Below are positions 11,516 to 21,870 of a stretch of DNA of 64,000 bases, in pieces; the stretch's first letter is position 1, and each line of letters begins with the position of its first letter. The position numbers and the translations under genes are program-made. The notes beneath the pieces were generated by a model. That model saw only the letters and a list, made by a program, of their open reading frames with translations, had not been told where the DNA came from and did not search any database. This DNA comes from Globodera rostochiensis (Eukaryota > Nematoda > Chromadorea > Rhabditida > Heteroderidae), in the NCBI GenBank assembly GCA_018350325.1, contig JAEVLN010000038.1, positions 1 to 64,000 on the forward strand, in the 5' to 3' direction.

Positions 11516-12207
11516 CCAATTAAAAATTGAAAAAATGTCTAAAAAGGAATATTTGATGGGTAAAAGCCTCAACAAACAATTAATTACACCGCACCTTTTA
11601 CGGGCTGCTTGTTGAATGTGATCAACACTTTGTATTGGCCCGGGCCTTGCGGTGTGAATCTAAACTAAATAAAAAAATTTAAAAAAATATTAAAGGATTA
11701 ATTTGGAATTTGAAAAATTAAACCCCACCGAATCCGAAGAATATTGGAGCCTTTTGGCTCTTCTCGAACTGAGGCGGGAATTGAGCGTGCGTTCCTCAAG
11801 ACGGGCACCGAAAATAATTATAATATTTTAATTCATTTTTAAGCATCCAATGATTTTAGTTGGGTAGTTTGTTAAACAATAAAATAAAATTTAAAATTTA
11901 AAAACTTATATGATTTCTTCCATAATAAATAAATATGTGTTAATACATTTACGTTTAAGTTCAATTTTTTAATGAAAATTGCCTGAATTTTGCACTGACC
12001 GGCGCGGGACGCGTTCACCGTAAAGCCGAGCTCTTGGTCAATCAGCCCAACATCAAGACTTTAATTAAACCCATAAAATAAACAAAATAAAAACAAAAAT
12101 ATGATATTTCCCATAGACATCCAATCCATATACACTGAGCTTCGATGTGTCGAACACTTGGCAAGCGAATGGCGACCCGCGAATGTGGCCGCCTTCGTAC
12201 AGAATGC

Positions 12208-12445
12208 CAATAAACCATTTTCCTGTTTAAATTTAAAATTAAAATTTGCCAATAAACCATTTTCCTGTTTAAATTTAAAATTAAAATTTGCCAATAAACC
12301 ATTTGCCTGTTTAATTTAAAATTAAAATTTGCCAATAAACCATTTTCCTGTTTAAATTTAAAATTTGCCAATAAACCATTTTCCTGTTTAAATTTAAAAT
12401 TTGCCAATAAACCATTTGCCTGTTTAATTTTAAAATTTGCCAGCC
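12208..12445. repeat. 35-45 bp tandem repeat
   Basis: Six copies of GCCAATAAACCATTTTCCTG followed by TTTAAATTTAAAATT variants, alternating between a longer (45 bp) and a shorter (35 bp) form. AT-rich and non-coding. Confidence 0.85.
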
Positions 12446-12559
12446 AGATAAACGCGCTTGGTATTCTCCTAAGGAAAAATTAAAAAAAAAAATGAAAATA
12501 TATTAAAATTCGTCTCTAATCAGTAACATGGAAATCAGGAAAAAATAACCCAAAATTGT

Positions 12560-12770
12560 CTGATTTATGGCCACACCCTGGCCTTTGGTTGGGACCCATG
12601 GCAGGGTTAGCTTTTACAGGTGCGGGGCACTGCCAAAATTGTTATGTTTCGGGAAATTCGTGGTCCGGTTTGCAATCAGACCCCGGCGACCTCCAACATG
12701 ACGTCTTGACGAACCCCCCGACATTTTAGTCCCCCGAAAAAGATGAAGCCAAATATTTATGCTTTCTAAA
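12560..12770. repeat. Dispersed repeat, copy 1
   Basis: About 200 bp, matching 28875-29040 in the same orientation. Shared words are GGTTGGGACCC, CAGGTGCGG, GACGAACCCCCCGACATTTT and TCCCCCGAAAAAG. No terminal repeats or coding frame recognised. Confidence 0.75.
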
Positions 12771-12955
12771 GGCCAATGACAAAAAAGTGCGGTTAAATGA
12801 AAATTTCATAAAAATTCAACAACAACATAAACTATTTAAATAAAAATATGCACCAAAATTGTGCCCGCCCTCCGACAGGGTGATTTGATGAAAGTGATAC
12901 GGTAGCCACCAGCACCGGTATAAATGTGGTGGCAAAAAGAATGGGCACCCTTTTA
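12765..12955 (-). pseudogene. Chimeric fragment of the USP gene
   Basis: The left part (12765-12870) matches 45050-45145, the intron after the zinc-finger exon of the ubiquitin hydrolase, including ATATGCACCAAAATTGTGCCC. The right part (12875-12955) matches 42255-42325, the intron before exon 12, including AAAGTGATACGGTAGCCACC. The two source segments are about 2.8 kb apart in the real gene, so this is a rearranged relic. Confidence 0.65.
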
Positions 12956-13004
12956 CCAAATATAATTTATAATTTTTACACATCCCCTGTGGGCATTCTT
13001 CTTT

Positions 13005-13550
13005 TTGAGAGGGGGGAGGGGGGGGGGGGGGGGGGGCATCGCACAAAATCCAAAAATGATTCAACAAATCTGATCAGTGCCAAAATTAAAATTCCGATAA
13101 CACTGATCAGTGCCCCATAATTATAATCTGTTTGTTGTACAATATGTATGTACAATCGATTTTCAAACCCCCAAATTTTTAGGCAAATGGATAGATGAAT
13201 AATAAAACGGGGGGGGGGCATTCTCAAGCCCCTTCGTCAGCACTTTTTCTAAATTTGGGGATTCGGCCGATATTTCCAAAGGCGTCAAAAGTGTTATGCT
13301 CAACGACGATTGGATGTTGCATCTTCTGAATACGTTGGAAAAGTTTCTTTTTTTGGGGGGGGGCATCGCAAAATCGAAAAAAATACGTTGGAAAGTTTCT
13401 TTTTGGGGGGGGGGGCATCGCACAAAATCCAAAAATGATTCAACAAATTGTTATGCTGTGGATGGGTGATACGGCTAAAAACCATTGGAAGCCTTTCTTT
13501 ATTTCTGAAAGAGGGGGGGGTCATCGCATAAAATCGAAAATGATTCACCA
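13005..13550. repeat. Cluster of poly-G units ending GGCATCGCACAAAATC
   Basis: Four copies of a unit consisting of a TTTCTTTTT-like lead, a run of 7-22 G, then CATCGCACAAAATCCAAAAA and TGATTCA (at 13005-13065, 13335-13380, 13385-13445 and 13495-13550). Between the first two is a short plus-strand coding-like frame (DWMLHLLNTLEKF, about 13245-13330) of unknown origin. Confidence 0.75.
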
Positions 13551-13734
13551 TGAAAGCAACATTTTCGACAGGAATTTTCGTTTTCTTTTCTCCCTATGAT
13601 TTTTTTGGAGCGTTCACCAAAATTTTCTATTTAAATGCCCTCAATTCTTGGGATACATTCATTCGGTACATCTCTGCTGGGGAAATTTTGTCCCCTCTCT
13701 CAGTTTGGGGACAATTGTCCCATCACTCAGTTAA

Positions 13735-13823
13735 AGGCACATTTTTGTCGCATTTCCAATTGAATTTTAATTTGATGTGATTTTTTTGCACATTGTCTTT
13801 CCCATTTTTGAAAAGCAAAAAAA
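13735..13823 (+). promoter_or_regulatory. Conserved upstream block of secreted gene family
   Basis: The 90 bp before the start codon (ACATTTTTGTCGCATTTCCA ... CTTTCCCATTTTTGAAAA) recurs before the paralogous start at 22830 (TTTTGTCGCGTTTTCATTTG ... CCTTTCCCATTTTTGAAAAA). Conservation outside the coding region suggests promoter or 5' UTR function, or simply a recent duplication. No TATA motif stands out. Confidence 0.45.
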
Positions 13824-14571
13824 ATGTCCCCAATTTTGATTTTGATTTTGTGTGTTGTTTTTTTGGGCGCCAACTCAGTTGGCACCCAGCAAGAACAGCC
13901 GCCCGAGCCGACGACCACCGCCGCGACAAATGTAAATTAAAATAAATAAATAAATTCCGATTCCATTGTGAAAATGCCGAGAATATTAATTTAGACCAGT
14001 ACTCCCGCGCACGATTTTGGCACAACCACCGTCGGCACTTTGCCAGATCTTTCCTTTCCTGTTAAGGTAAGAAGGACATAACCAAAAAGAAAATTAATCC
14101 AAAGTTTTACAGAAAAATGCATCCGCCACTGCCGATCCGACCGCCCGCCCCATTGCCAATGCCAATCCGACCGCCCGCCCCATTGCCAATGCCAATCCGA
14201 CCGCCCGCCCCATTGCCAATGCCAATCCGACCGCCCGCCTCAATCCGAAGCCGTGTGCCGCCGCTGCCGCATTGGTTGCTAAGGTAAGATAAACGCCCCC
14301 TTTAATATCATTAATTGGACGGAATAATTAGTTTTATTTTTCTAAAAACATACAAAAAAAACAAAAAAAAATAATTTTGCTTATTTTTACAACTATTCAG
14401 CGCGCGCCCAACGGCGCTGGTCCTCGTCTCTGCGTCAACACGGTGATGGCGCTGCCGCCTTTGATGCTTGGTAATTTTGTGCATTTATATTTCTAAAAAC
14501 ATTGTAATTTCAATTAAATTTTAGGGATTGTTGTGCCCATTGTCCGCGCCAATCTCCTCCGTCCGTTCTGA
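13824..14571 (+). CDS. Small secreted protein with PTARPIANAN repeats
   Basis: Five exons join in frame with GT-AG introns: 13824-13931, 13995-14066, 14113-14283, 14401-14470, 14525-14571 (155 aa). Residues 1-20 are a clear signal peptide (MSPILILILCVVFLGANSVG). Then follow a Q/P/T-rich segment (QEQPPEPTTTAATN), an exon with THR/PRO/GLY character, and three to four copies of a ten-residue repeat PTARPIANAN encoded by perfect 30 bp DNA repeats, then an alanine run. The C-terminus is hydrophobic (VMALPPLMLGIVVPIV) and ends RANLLRPF; it could be a membrane or GPI-type tail. Signal peptide plus variable short repeats is the architecture of several nematode effector families (for example hyper-variable apoplastic effectors), but I do not recognise this sequence. 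Truncated paralogs lie at 4227-4925 and a relic cluster at 22.6-24.6 kb. Confidence 0.75.
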
Positions 14572-15652
14572 GCTTGAAGAGGAAGAAGAACGATGAATGA
14601 GGCAAGAAAGAGTGATCAAAGAAAGACTCAAAGATCTTTTTTTGAAATGCCATCGAATTTAAATGCATTTCAAATAAACAATGCAAATTAATTCAAATTG
14701 TCGTTAGGCACTTTGATTTGCCAAATGTTTGAGTTGGTTTTGTAGGAAGGGCATCAAAAATGCCAATTTATTATTTGGCTCTTTGTTTCTCCTTTTTTTA
14801 TTTTTGATGAATTTGCAGAAATTAAATTTCATTAATAATTAATTAAAAATATTTTAATAATAATAAAAAAGATTTTTTTATTTTCAGTGCTTTATCGTTG
14901 CATTTATTGAAAAACTGGCGTCAAAAAATTGTTTATAAAATAAATTGAATTGAAATTCGCGTCAAACAAATTTTTTTGAATATTAAAAATGCTTTAAAAT
15001 CATTTGTTTTTGGCGGCAAAAAGCTAATAATATTTGCGATAAATTTTGCATGACTTTTTCTTTATTTATTTACAAATTGTTGAATTCGGTAATCATTTTT
15101 ATACGGGGATACAGATTTTTTAATTAACGGGAACATTTAACAAAATCTTTTCATTCTCTCAAAAAATATCATAAAAAAATAACAATTTATGACTGTGCTA
15201 ATTTATTACCATAATAACAGAATATTCAGTGCCAAAATCAGTGTCAGGTTCTGTAAAAATGTTCAAATTCAATCGATCAAAATTCGATCACTTTCAGTGA
15301 TTTCCTCCGTCCATGACCAGTGGCGGATTGTTCCCGTGCCCGGTTTGCTGCCGTCCGCCGGTGGACTTTCATTCCTAAAATTATGTTTTTACAGCAAATT
15401 TTCACACAAAATCTTTACAAAATTTTGATTTACATCGTGCTGTCCGGATCACAAATGATCTGATGCTGTTCGTCGGCGGCTTTTTTGCTTTTTCTGCAAA
15501 AAAAAAGGGGGCAAAATAATTGCGCACATTCAAAACTTTGGCACAGACCCTTTCTTTTTGCCGCCGCCGCCGGCGCTTTCTTTGCCCAACAGTTTCGGGC
15601 ACGATTGGCAGTGCCGCTGAAAACAATTGGTTTTTAGTCCCCTTTGGGCATA
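14265..15652. repeat. Right arm of large inverted repeat
   Basis: Reverse-complement partner of 2963-4545. It contains the 3' exons of the secreted gene, an AT-rich block of about 900 bp without coding signal, and the last exon of the C2HC zinc-finger gene. A partial third copy of the AT-rich block is at 19588-19960. Confidence 0.85.
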
Positions 15653-16368
15653 ATTAGAAATTGTTAACACACCGCTGTGAAATGTGCCAGATTTAATGGC
15701 ATTTTCGGATAAATCACAAAAAATTATATTAGCTCTCTGAAGCTTTAAGTTTTGTTTGTCAGCCAAAACAAAAAATCACCTCCTAAAAATTGATAAACTC
15801 GTCCAAAGATTTTGGCATTTATTTACTCATTCCTCCAATCAGTGTAAATATTAAATAATTAAGAATTGTGAAATGAATCTTTTTAAGTAATAAATAATTA
15901 TTGCTCGCCTACTTTCAGCGAATAATCGGAGGACAGTCCACGGTCGCAGTGCGGACAAAAATGTGCGGGCGGATTTGTGGACGCTTTGTGTGACTTTTTT
16001 GTGCCCTTGGGCGCTGCCGCCGTGCCCTGCGGCGGCTGCTTTTCTGATGCCATTGAAGACGCCGCCGCCGCCGGCGTTGAACGCCTCGGGGCGCGTTTTG
16101 CTGTTGTCGGCTGCGATGGCTGGTAAAAAGATGCTGCAGCTGAAACGGCACCAGCAACAGAATCACCTGCAGAAAAAAACGGAATTTGTCAGTATTCTAA
16201 CAAAAAAAAATTATGAGAAAATTTAATAATAAAAAACTTTGCAAAATTAGTTAAATTCATGACTGGTTGTCACTGACCGTGTTGGAATCGATGATGAGCA
16301 TGCTGATGATCATCAGCAGCAGCAGCAGCAGAAGAGTACATCGTTTGCTGTTGTTGTTGCTGATGCTG
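15530..16368 (-). CDS. C2HC zinc-finger protein
   Basis: Minus-strand exons 16368-16278, 16166-15913 and 15616-15530 join in frame. The first visible exon is Q/H/A-rich (QHQQQQQQTMYSSAAAAADD); an earlier exon with the start codon is probably missing, cut off near the word element at 16385-16510. Exon 2 carries a low-complexity P/T/A/K linker and begins a finger, FCPHCDRGLSSDYSLK, completed by exon 3 RHCQSCPK: C-X2-C-X12-H-X3-C. The protein ends in a glycine/lysine tail (GGGGKKKGSVPKF). The finger spanning an intron resembles the arrangement in the C2H2 gene at 9331-10944, so the two may be distant paralogs. Orphan copies of the last exon occur at 3013 and 11195. Confidence 0.65.
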
Positions 16369-16384
16369 CTTAGAGTGCGGCAAA

Positions 16385-16515
16385 ATCAAATTTGCGGATC
16401 CTGTTGCAGGATTGGAATTCAAAATTTCTTGCAGGATCGGATCCTGCGGGATTAATCCTGCAAATCCTGCATTTAGAATTTGCAGGATCCTGCGCAGGGT
16501 TGCAGGATTGAGTCA
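16385..16515. repeat. GGATCCTGCAGG-word element
   Basis: Short stretch of repeated GGATCCTG and TGCAGGAT words in both orientations, immediately upstream of the first visible exon of the C2HC gene. Another word-filled element; ends and target duplication not resolved. Confidence 0.4.
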
Positions 16516-17077
16516 AAAATTTTCAAAAATCAATTTTGGCCTAAAAATAGGATTCCTCCCCGGTCCTTCGGGAGCGGGCAAGTCGGGGGCGGGGTTAGCC
16601 ATGTCGGGGATCGGGGACGTCCAAATTTTCGGGTTGGGGCATGGATGAACACGGATCACCAAATGTCTCCTGCTCCGTTTTGTTTTGCAAAATTAGTTTT
16701 TTGACCATTTTTCTTAACAAATTCCATCAAAAAACACAAAAATTTGACTCCTCAATTGATTTTAGAGAAAATTTTCTTCTGGAAAAATTCTTTGAGAAAA
16801 ATGTAAAAACCCCAAAAACACACCCCCCTAAAATCCAACTTATTTGAAAAAATTCCTTAAGAAAAATGCAATAAAATCCAAAAATGCACCCCCTAAAGAT
16901 TGACTTTTTCAAATTTTCAAAAAAAGAGTACGCCCTTGAAACACGCTCATCATTATCGATTTTCCCCGATACATCTCTTCAAATTTTCCCAGTGGAAAAA
17001 GGGGATAAATTGGGTTCGAACTGTTAAATGAGGTGGGGCATTCACCTATGCCAAATCTTGCAAAAAACGGACATAGG

Positions 17078-17576
17078 ATAGAGGGGAGCGGCCCGTTTGA
17101 GTCTGGCCATTTGAGTCTGGGCCACTTGAGTCTGGCCACTTGAGTTTGGTGGCCACTTGAGTCTGGCCATTTGAGTCTGGTTAGAAGGAAAAATTATTTA
17201 AATTAAATCTTTTAAAATAAAAAAGTCAAGCAATATATTCTAAAAAAATATAACTTTCTTAAACAAAAAATGGTACTTGGGGTTCGTTAGGCTTAGGCCT
17301 AAGCCACCCTGGCTTGAGGTTTGTTAGGCTTAGGTGTTGAAATCATAGATTGGATGATATCAAATGGTAAATCTGATGTCATATTCGTGATCAGCCACCT
17401 CGATAACCCCGGATACTTCCAAGAATTATAAAACTGATATTTTTTTTAAATTTGGTGCTTGACTTTTTTTATTTTAGAAGATTTAAGTTCAAAAATTTTT
17501 TCCTTTTAACCAGACTCAAATGGCCAGACTCAAGTGGCCCAGACTCAAATGGCCAGACTCAAACGACCCCCTACCG
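17078..17576. mobile_element. Non-autonomous TIR element (GAGTCTGGCCA arms)
   Basis: Left arm 17085-17182 and right arm 17508-17572 are inverted copies built of TTTGAGTCTGGCCA and CACTTGAGTCTGG words. The ends are AGAGGGG and CCCCCT. Flanks ACATAGGAT and ACCGAGGAT match at 7 of 9 positions, consistent with an old target duplication. The interior is AT-rich without coding potential. Confidence 0.6.
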
Positions 17577-18104
17577 AGGATAGAGAACATTAAATTAATG
17601 GAATCGTGTCGATAAACAGCATTTTGAGTTATTTTCTTCAGTAAAAAATTGACCTGCACTTCGATACGCTTAACTTTATTTGTATACGGCGGATCCTTCT
17701 CAAACTTTCGCCAGCCCTCGAGAAGAAAATAAGGAATAGCTCAATGCTTAGAAATTATTTTTTATGCTTTCCTTCATGAGTTATAGTCAAAAACGTTCAA
17801 ATTCCTTAGACCAAATTTTTTCAAAATTGTCCAAACTCCACCAAATTTTGGTAGGGGTAAGAAGGGAGCACTAGAGGCATGTCTGCAAAATTTCGTCATG
17901 AAATATAAGCATTAGCCTATGTTACAAGCTTTCGAAAACCGAAAGGAAATAAAATGGTGGGGATATAATGTCTGACCACACGCTGTCTGCCACTCGAGTT
18001 TTTCGTTGTTTAAACAATGAATTTTAGCGAGTTTCGAAACGATTTGTCTGTATTTATGTAATATCTCTAACTACAGGCAATGTCCGCCATTTGGCATAGG
18101 TGGC

Positions 18105-18175
18105 ATTATTAGAGGGTGGGGGATTATTTTTCAACCTACGTAAAGAGTGGGGGATTACAAGAGTGAATACGGTAA
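18105..18175. repeat. Short relative of the 6.7-7.35 kb array
   Basis: ATTAGAGGGTGGGGGATTAT, then a CAACCTACGTAA-type core and GGGGGATTACAAGAGTGAAT before ACGGTA. It shares the TTACAAGAGTNNATACGGTA terminus and the GGGGGATTATT unit with the minisatellite at 6695-7350 but has only two or three units. Confidence 0.6.
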
Positions 18176-18289
18176 TTCGAAGGCCCTAATTTAAATCATA
18201 ATAAATGCAAAGCAAACAGAGTTGTTTCAAAAAAGTTATAAACTGCTTAAAAATTACGGAAACGGGAATTTAAAATTTAATTGGACAGA

Positions 18290-18580
18290 ATCCCAAACGG
18301 GAATCCCATTCGTCAAAAAGCGCCGTCAGGAAAATGTTTATCGAAACATCATAACTTTTTGTTAACCAAATCAAACAAAATCGTTATTGTTCAAAAGCTA
18401 TCAGTATGTTGCACCTTCGATCAAGCAAAAAGCCAAGCGATTCGTCTTTCTCAAAAAAGATAGCTTAAAAGGTGTGAAAGTTGCAAATTTTGTGCCAACT
18501 TGGCGCGCCGAGTCATAACTTGTTTAGATTAGCTTGGTTCGCTTAGGGGGCAGTCGGGCCACCAGGCCGAAGGAAACAAA
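18290..18580. repeat. Dispersed 250 bp repeat, copy 1
   Basis: Direct-orientation match to 39620-39837: shared CATAACTTTTTTGTTAAC-like start, AGTATGTTGNACCTTCGATC, and CCAACTTGGCGCGCCGAGTC. It continues without a break into GGGGCAGTCGGGCCACCAG, whereas the 39.8 kb copy is interrupted there. Confidence 0.75.
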
Positions 18581-19424
18581 AGAAAGCATTTTTTTATTAA
18601 ATCAGTGGAAAAAACAAACTATACTTTCGTCTGAACTAAAAGCCGGGTTGTTTTCGGGACCTTTTGTATAATTGTCAAACAATGTTTGTCCATCATTTTG
18701 GCGGAGGCTGCCCTGTCCTCAAAAAGTTGGAGAGGGTTAATTTATTTATTTGTCCCTACCGTGTACGTTCTAACGGTAAAAGGACGACTCGTTCCCCGCC
18801 AACTCGTTCCACCCCAACTCGTTCCCCATCCCCAGCTCGTTCCCCTCAAAAAAAAAATAAAAAAAATTCTAAAGTTGATAAAAATTTTTTTGAGGGGTAT
18901 TCGAAGGCCTAGAATTCGAATCTGACCTCTATTTTGACCAATTTCGAACCCCGGAACCGAATTCGAATAATTTTTTGAAAAAAATTTTTTTGTTTCAAAA
19001 TCGATTTTTTATAACAAAATCGTTCTCAAAAGCATATTCGTTCGATCTTCCGTTCGTTCTAACATGCATTTTGAACCTTTTAAACGACTTTAAACAAAAA
19101 AATTTTTTTTCGAAAAACCCAATTTTTTCGACCAATTGTTCGAATTCGGGGTAGGGGTTCGACATACGGCACTCACGGAGCTCGGATACGCTCTACGCAC
19201 GAGTTATGAAGAATTTTTAGGGGTTTAAAGTCATTTTTATACCCCCCCCCCACCCCGAAAAAATTTGCTAAATTTTCAAAATTATTGCGAAATTTCTTAA
19301 CAAAAATGTTTAAAATTTTTCCGGCGGCACCTGTCGGCGCCAACTGACCCTCTAATTGTTAAGAAAAATATTTGAAGAGAATAACAGAGATAATTTCTTT
19401 TTCTGATCACGTCCAGCCCTGGTT

Positions 19425-19540
19425 CTAACCACTGCCGGATGTTGGAGTTGGTGCCCTCCTGTAAATGCCTGGGTTAGACCTAACCGGTTATATCCTACCG
19501 CAATGGGTCAACGATTATGGACACTAGTGATAGTCGAGAG
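19425..19540 (-). pseudogene. Rearranged fragment of the secreted gene family
   Basis: On the minus strand, CCCATTGCGGTAGGATATAA resembles the intron word of the family (compare CCCATTGCGGTAGGGACATA at about 22582-22603), followed by an ACAG acceptor and GGGCACCAACTCCAAC from exon 2. The segment order is not that of an intact gene. Confidence 0.45.
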
Positions 19541-19587
19541 AGAGTCTTCTGTATCCCCGTGTAAAAAAGAATACTGAATTCAACAAT

Positions 19588-19960
19588 ATGTAAATAAATA
19601 AAGAAAAAGTCATGCAAAATTTATCGCAAAAATAAATATTATTAGGCTTTTTGCCGCCAAAAAAATTATTTTAAAGCATTTTAATTTGAATTATTTTTAC
19701 ATAGTTTATTTGAAATGTGGTCGGACCTTAAACATTGAATACATGCAAATTTTTCCCAAAAAATAAATAATTAGGCTTTTTGCCGTCCAAAAAATTATTT
19801 TAAGCATTCTTTTTTGACACGAATTTTCAATTAAATTTTATTTAAATAAAACAATTTTTTGCGCCAGTTGTGAAACAAACAACGATAAGGAACTGAATAA
19901 ATAAATAAATATTCTTTATTAAAAAAAAAGAAATTTTTTAAATTTTATTATTATTAATAT
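19588..19960. repeat. Partial third copy of inverted-repeat AT block
   Basis: GTAAATAAATAAAGAAAAAG and the following TCATGCAAAATTTATCGC match 3740-3990, then diverge and repeat partially (19735-19960). Non-coding. Confidence 0.7.
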
Positions 19961-20244
19961 TTTTTGAACTCTTCATCACTTTTGTGCCGGATGAATAAGC
20001 ATGAAGAATTCAGAGCATTTAAATCAGTGAGGCCAGAATTCTGGCAAATGCCATAATTATGGATTATTTTTTTGCCATATTTCAACACTTGCCATAATTT
20101 TGCAATATTTTAGAAATTAATGAAAATTTCTTATTTTTGAGAAAAAATAAGGATTTCCCAAAAATAGTGTTCATTGATTCGTACAGTTAAAATCTTCAAA
20201 CATTTTTCCAGGCGGCGCCTATCGGTGCCTTTTGAGTACAATAA

Positions 20245-20385
20245 AAAAAATGAGTCATGGGGGGGGGGGGGAACGGTGAATACGACGCAAAATTCCTGTC
20301 ATTTAAAAAAAATGTTGGTTCGGGATGAATCATTTTAGTATTTTATGCGATGACCCCCCCCCCCCTTTCCTCCCCTACCCTCTCT
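20245..20385. repeat. Poly-G/poly-C framed element, copy 1
   Basis: AATGAGTCATG plus a run of about 12 G, an interior containing GGTGAATACGACGCAAAATT and GGGATGAATCATTTTAGT, then ATTTTATGCGATGA plus a run of about 13 C. Same layout as 58465-58620 and, more diverged, 22275-22400. Confidence 0.7.
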
Positions 20386-21089
20386 TGGGAAAAGAAAGTT
20401 TTCTTTATATTTAATCAATCAGTTTTTATTGCATTATTAATAAAATTAAATCTTGCAATTTAATTTGTGCAATAACAAAACATTTGTTCAGTAATTTTTA
20501 AAATCCTGACACTTTTCTTAACAAACCCAGAGGCCTATCGGCGCCGCCGGAATGCAGTAAAAAGAGAAAAAATACACCCCAATAAAAATTGCCTTTTGCT
20601 CCTCCCCCCCCCCCAAAAATTTGCGATGAGTTAGAGTTATCATTAAGCTAGAGCTAAGTGATTGGACAATGCTAGTTATGGCCAAAAAAGTGAAAACTCC
20701 AAAAATCGCCATTTTTGGAGGTTTTCTGGCCATAACTTTTTTCATAATTATCAGATCGCATAGTTTTTGCTTATTAATTGGTTTTCCTCATCGAGAGCTC
20801 TCATTTGGTACAATGTTCGACCTAATAGGTTTAGGTTGGAGAAAGTTATTAAGCATTCGACACTCAAAATCCTTTCGACCTTCGGAGGTAGCCATAATTT
20901 TAGACCAATTATCTTAAGAAATTCCGTCAAAAAATTTCAAAATTTTCTCGGCGGCGCCTACCGGCTTCTCCCCTCATTTGTCAGAGAAGTGTCGGCACCG
21001 CCGACTCCCCACCCCCTGCCCCTGGAAGCGTAGAAACTTGTACAAAATCCAGAGAAATTTTTTAACTTTAAGCTGTTCAAAAAAAATTT

Positions 21090-21265
21090 CAAATATTCGC
21101 CCGATATTCGGATTTTTTCAGAAATCCTGGGTAAAGCCCGGTATTCGCCCGGCAAGCCCGCCCGGACCAAAAACCAAAAAATATTCGCACAGCAAAGCCC
21201 GCCCGGCCACTTTCGGGTTACCGGAAAAAGCCCGCCCGGCCCCAACCCGATTATCCGAACCCTAC
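21090..21265. repeat. CCCGCCCGG-word element
   Basis: Repeated CCCGGTATTCGCCCGGCAAG and AAGCCCGCCCGG words ending CCGAACCCTA, the terminal form seen in the hAT-like elements of this window. The left end and target duplication are not clear. Confidence 0.4.
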
Positions 21266-21539
21266 CGTGAACAATCCTAATCTACACCGTTTATTCAGTT
21301 AGTAATTATATTTTTGATATAGAGCATAGTGCTTGCTTTTACTCATCCCGCCTCACATTTTTGGATAAAAAAGAGCAAAAATGTATGGCATATTCATTGT
21401 GTGTTAAAAAAAGCATGAATCCTTGCCCAAAATGTTCAAACTGATTCATCAAAAACCGAAACCAACGATTGATGTTGGGAATGAAAAAAGCCGTTAACAA
21501 AATCAAACCAAGGATGCATTCAACAGGGCTCAAAGCAAA

Positions 21540-21630
21540 AAGGAGCCGGCTTTGGCTTAGTCAATGGCTTGACCGTCGAGTGCGCCAACAACTACACCCT
21601 CTGCATGGAAATTGGCTGCAAAATAAGTAA
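21540..21630 (+). CDS. Cysteine-rich exon (copy 1)
   Basis: Plus-strand frame GAGFGLVNGLTVECANNYTL followed by CMEIGCK, ending at a GTAAGT donor. A near-duplicate follows at 21787-21870. The spacing of cysteines (TVEC, C, GCK) resembles the minus-strand exon at 6551-6662. No start exon found, so probably a gene relic or internal exon of an unrecognised small secreted protein. Confidence 0.35.
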
Positions 21631-21786
21631 GTCCTGGGGGAACGTTATAGGGTTCAAAAAAAAAAAATTTTAAGACGACAGTTTGCACCCGGTTTACAAA
21701 TGGAAACATCGAAAATTTTCTTTTCCTAGGATTATGGCTGTTCGAATAAAAAATTTCGGATACATTTAAAAGAAATATATAAAGAA

Positions 21787-21870
21787 GGCGCCGGCTATGG
21801 CCCAGTGAATGCTACAACCGTCGAATGCCCAAACAACAACTACCACTTGCGCTGCATACGTCGTTAGTTT
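21787..21870 (+). pseudogene. Cysteine-rich exon (copy 2, decayed)
   Basis: EGAGYGPVNATTVECPNNNY then HLRCIRR and a stop. It duplicates the exon at 21540-21630 but loses the donor site and the final cysteine spacing. Confidence 0.4.
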
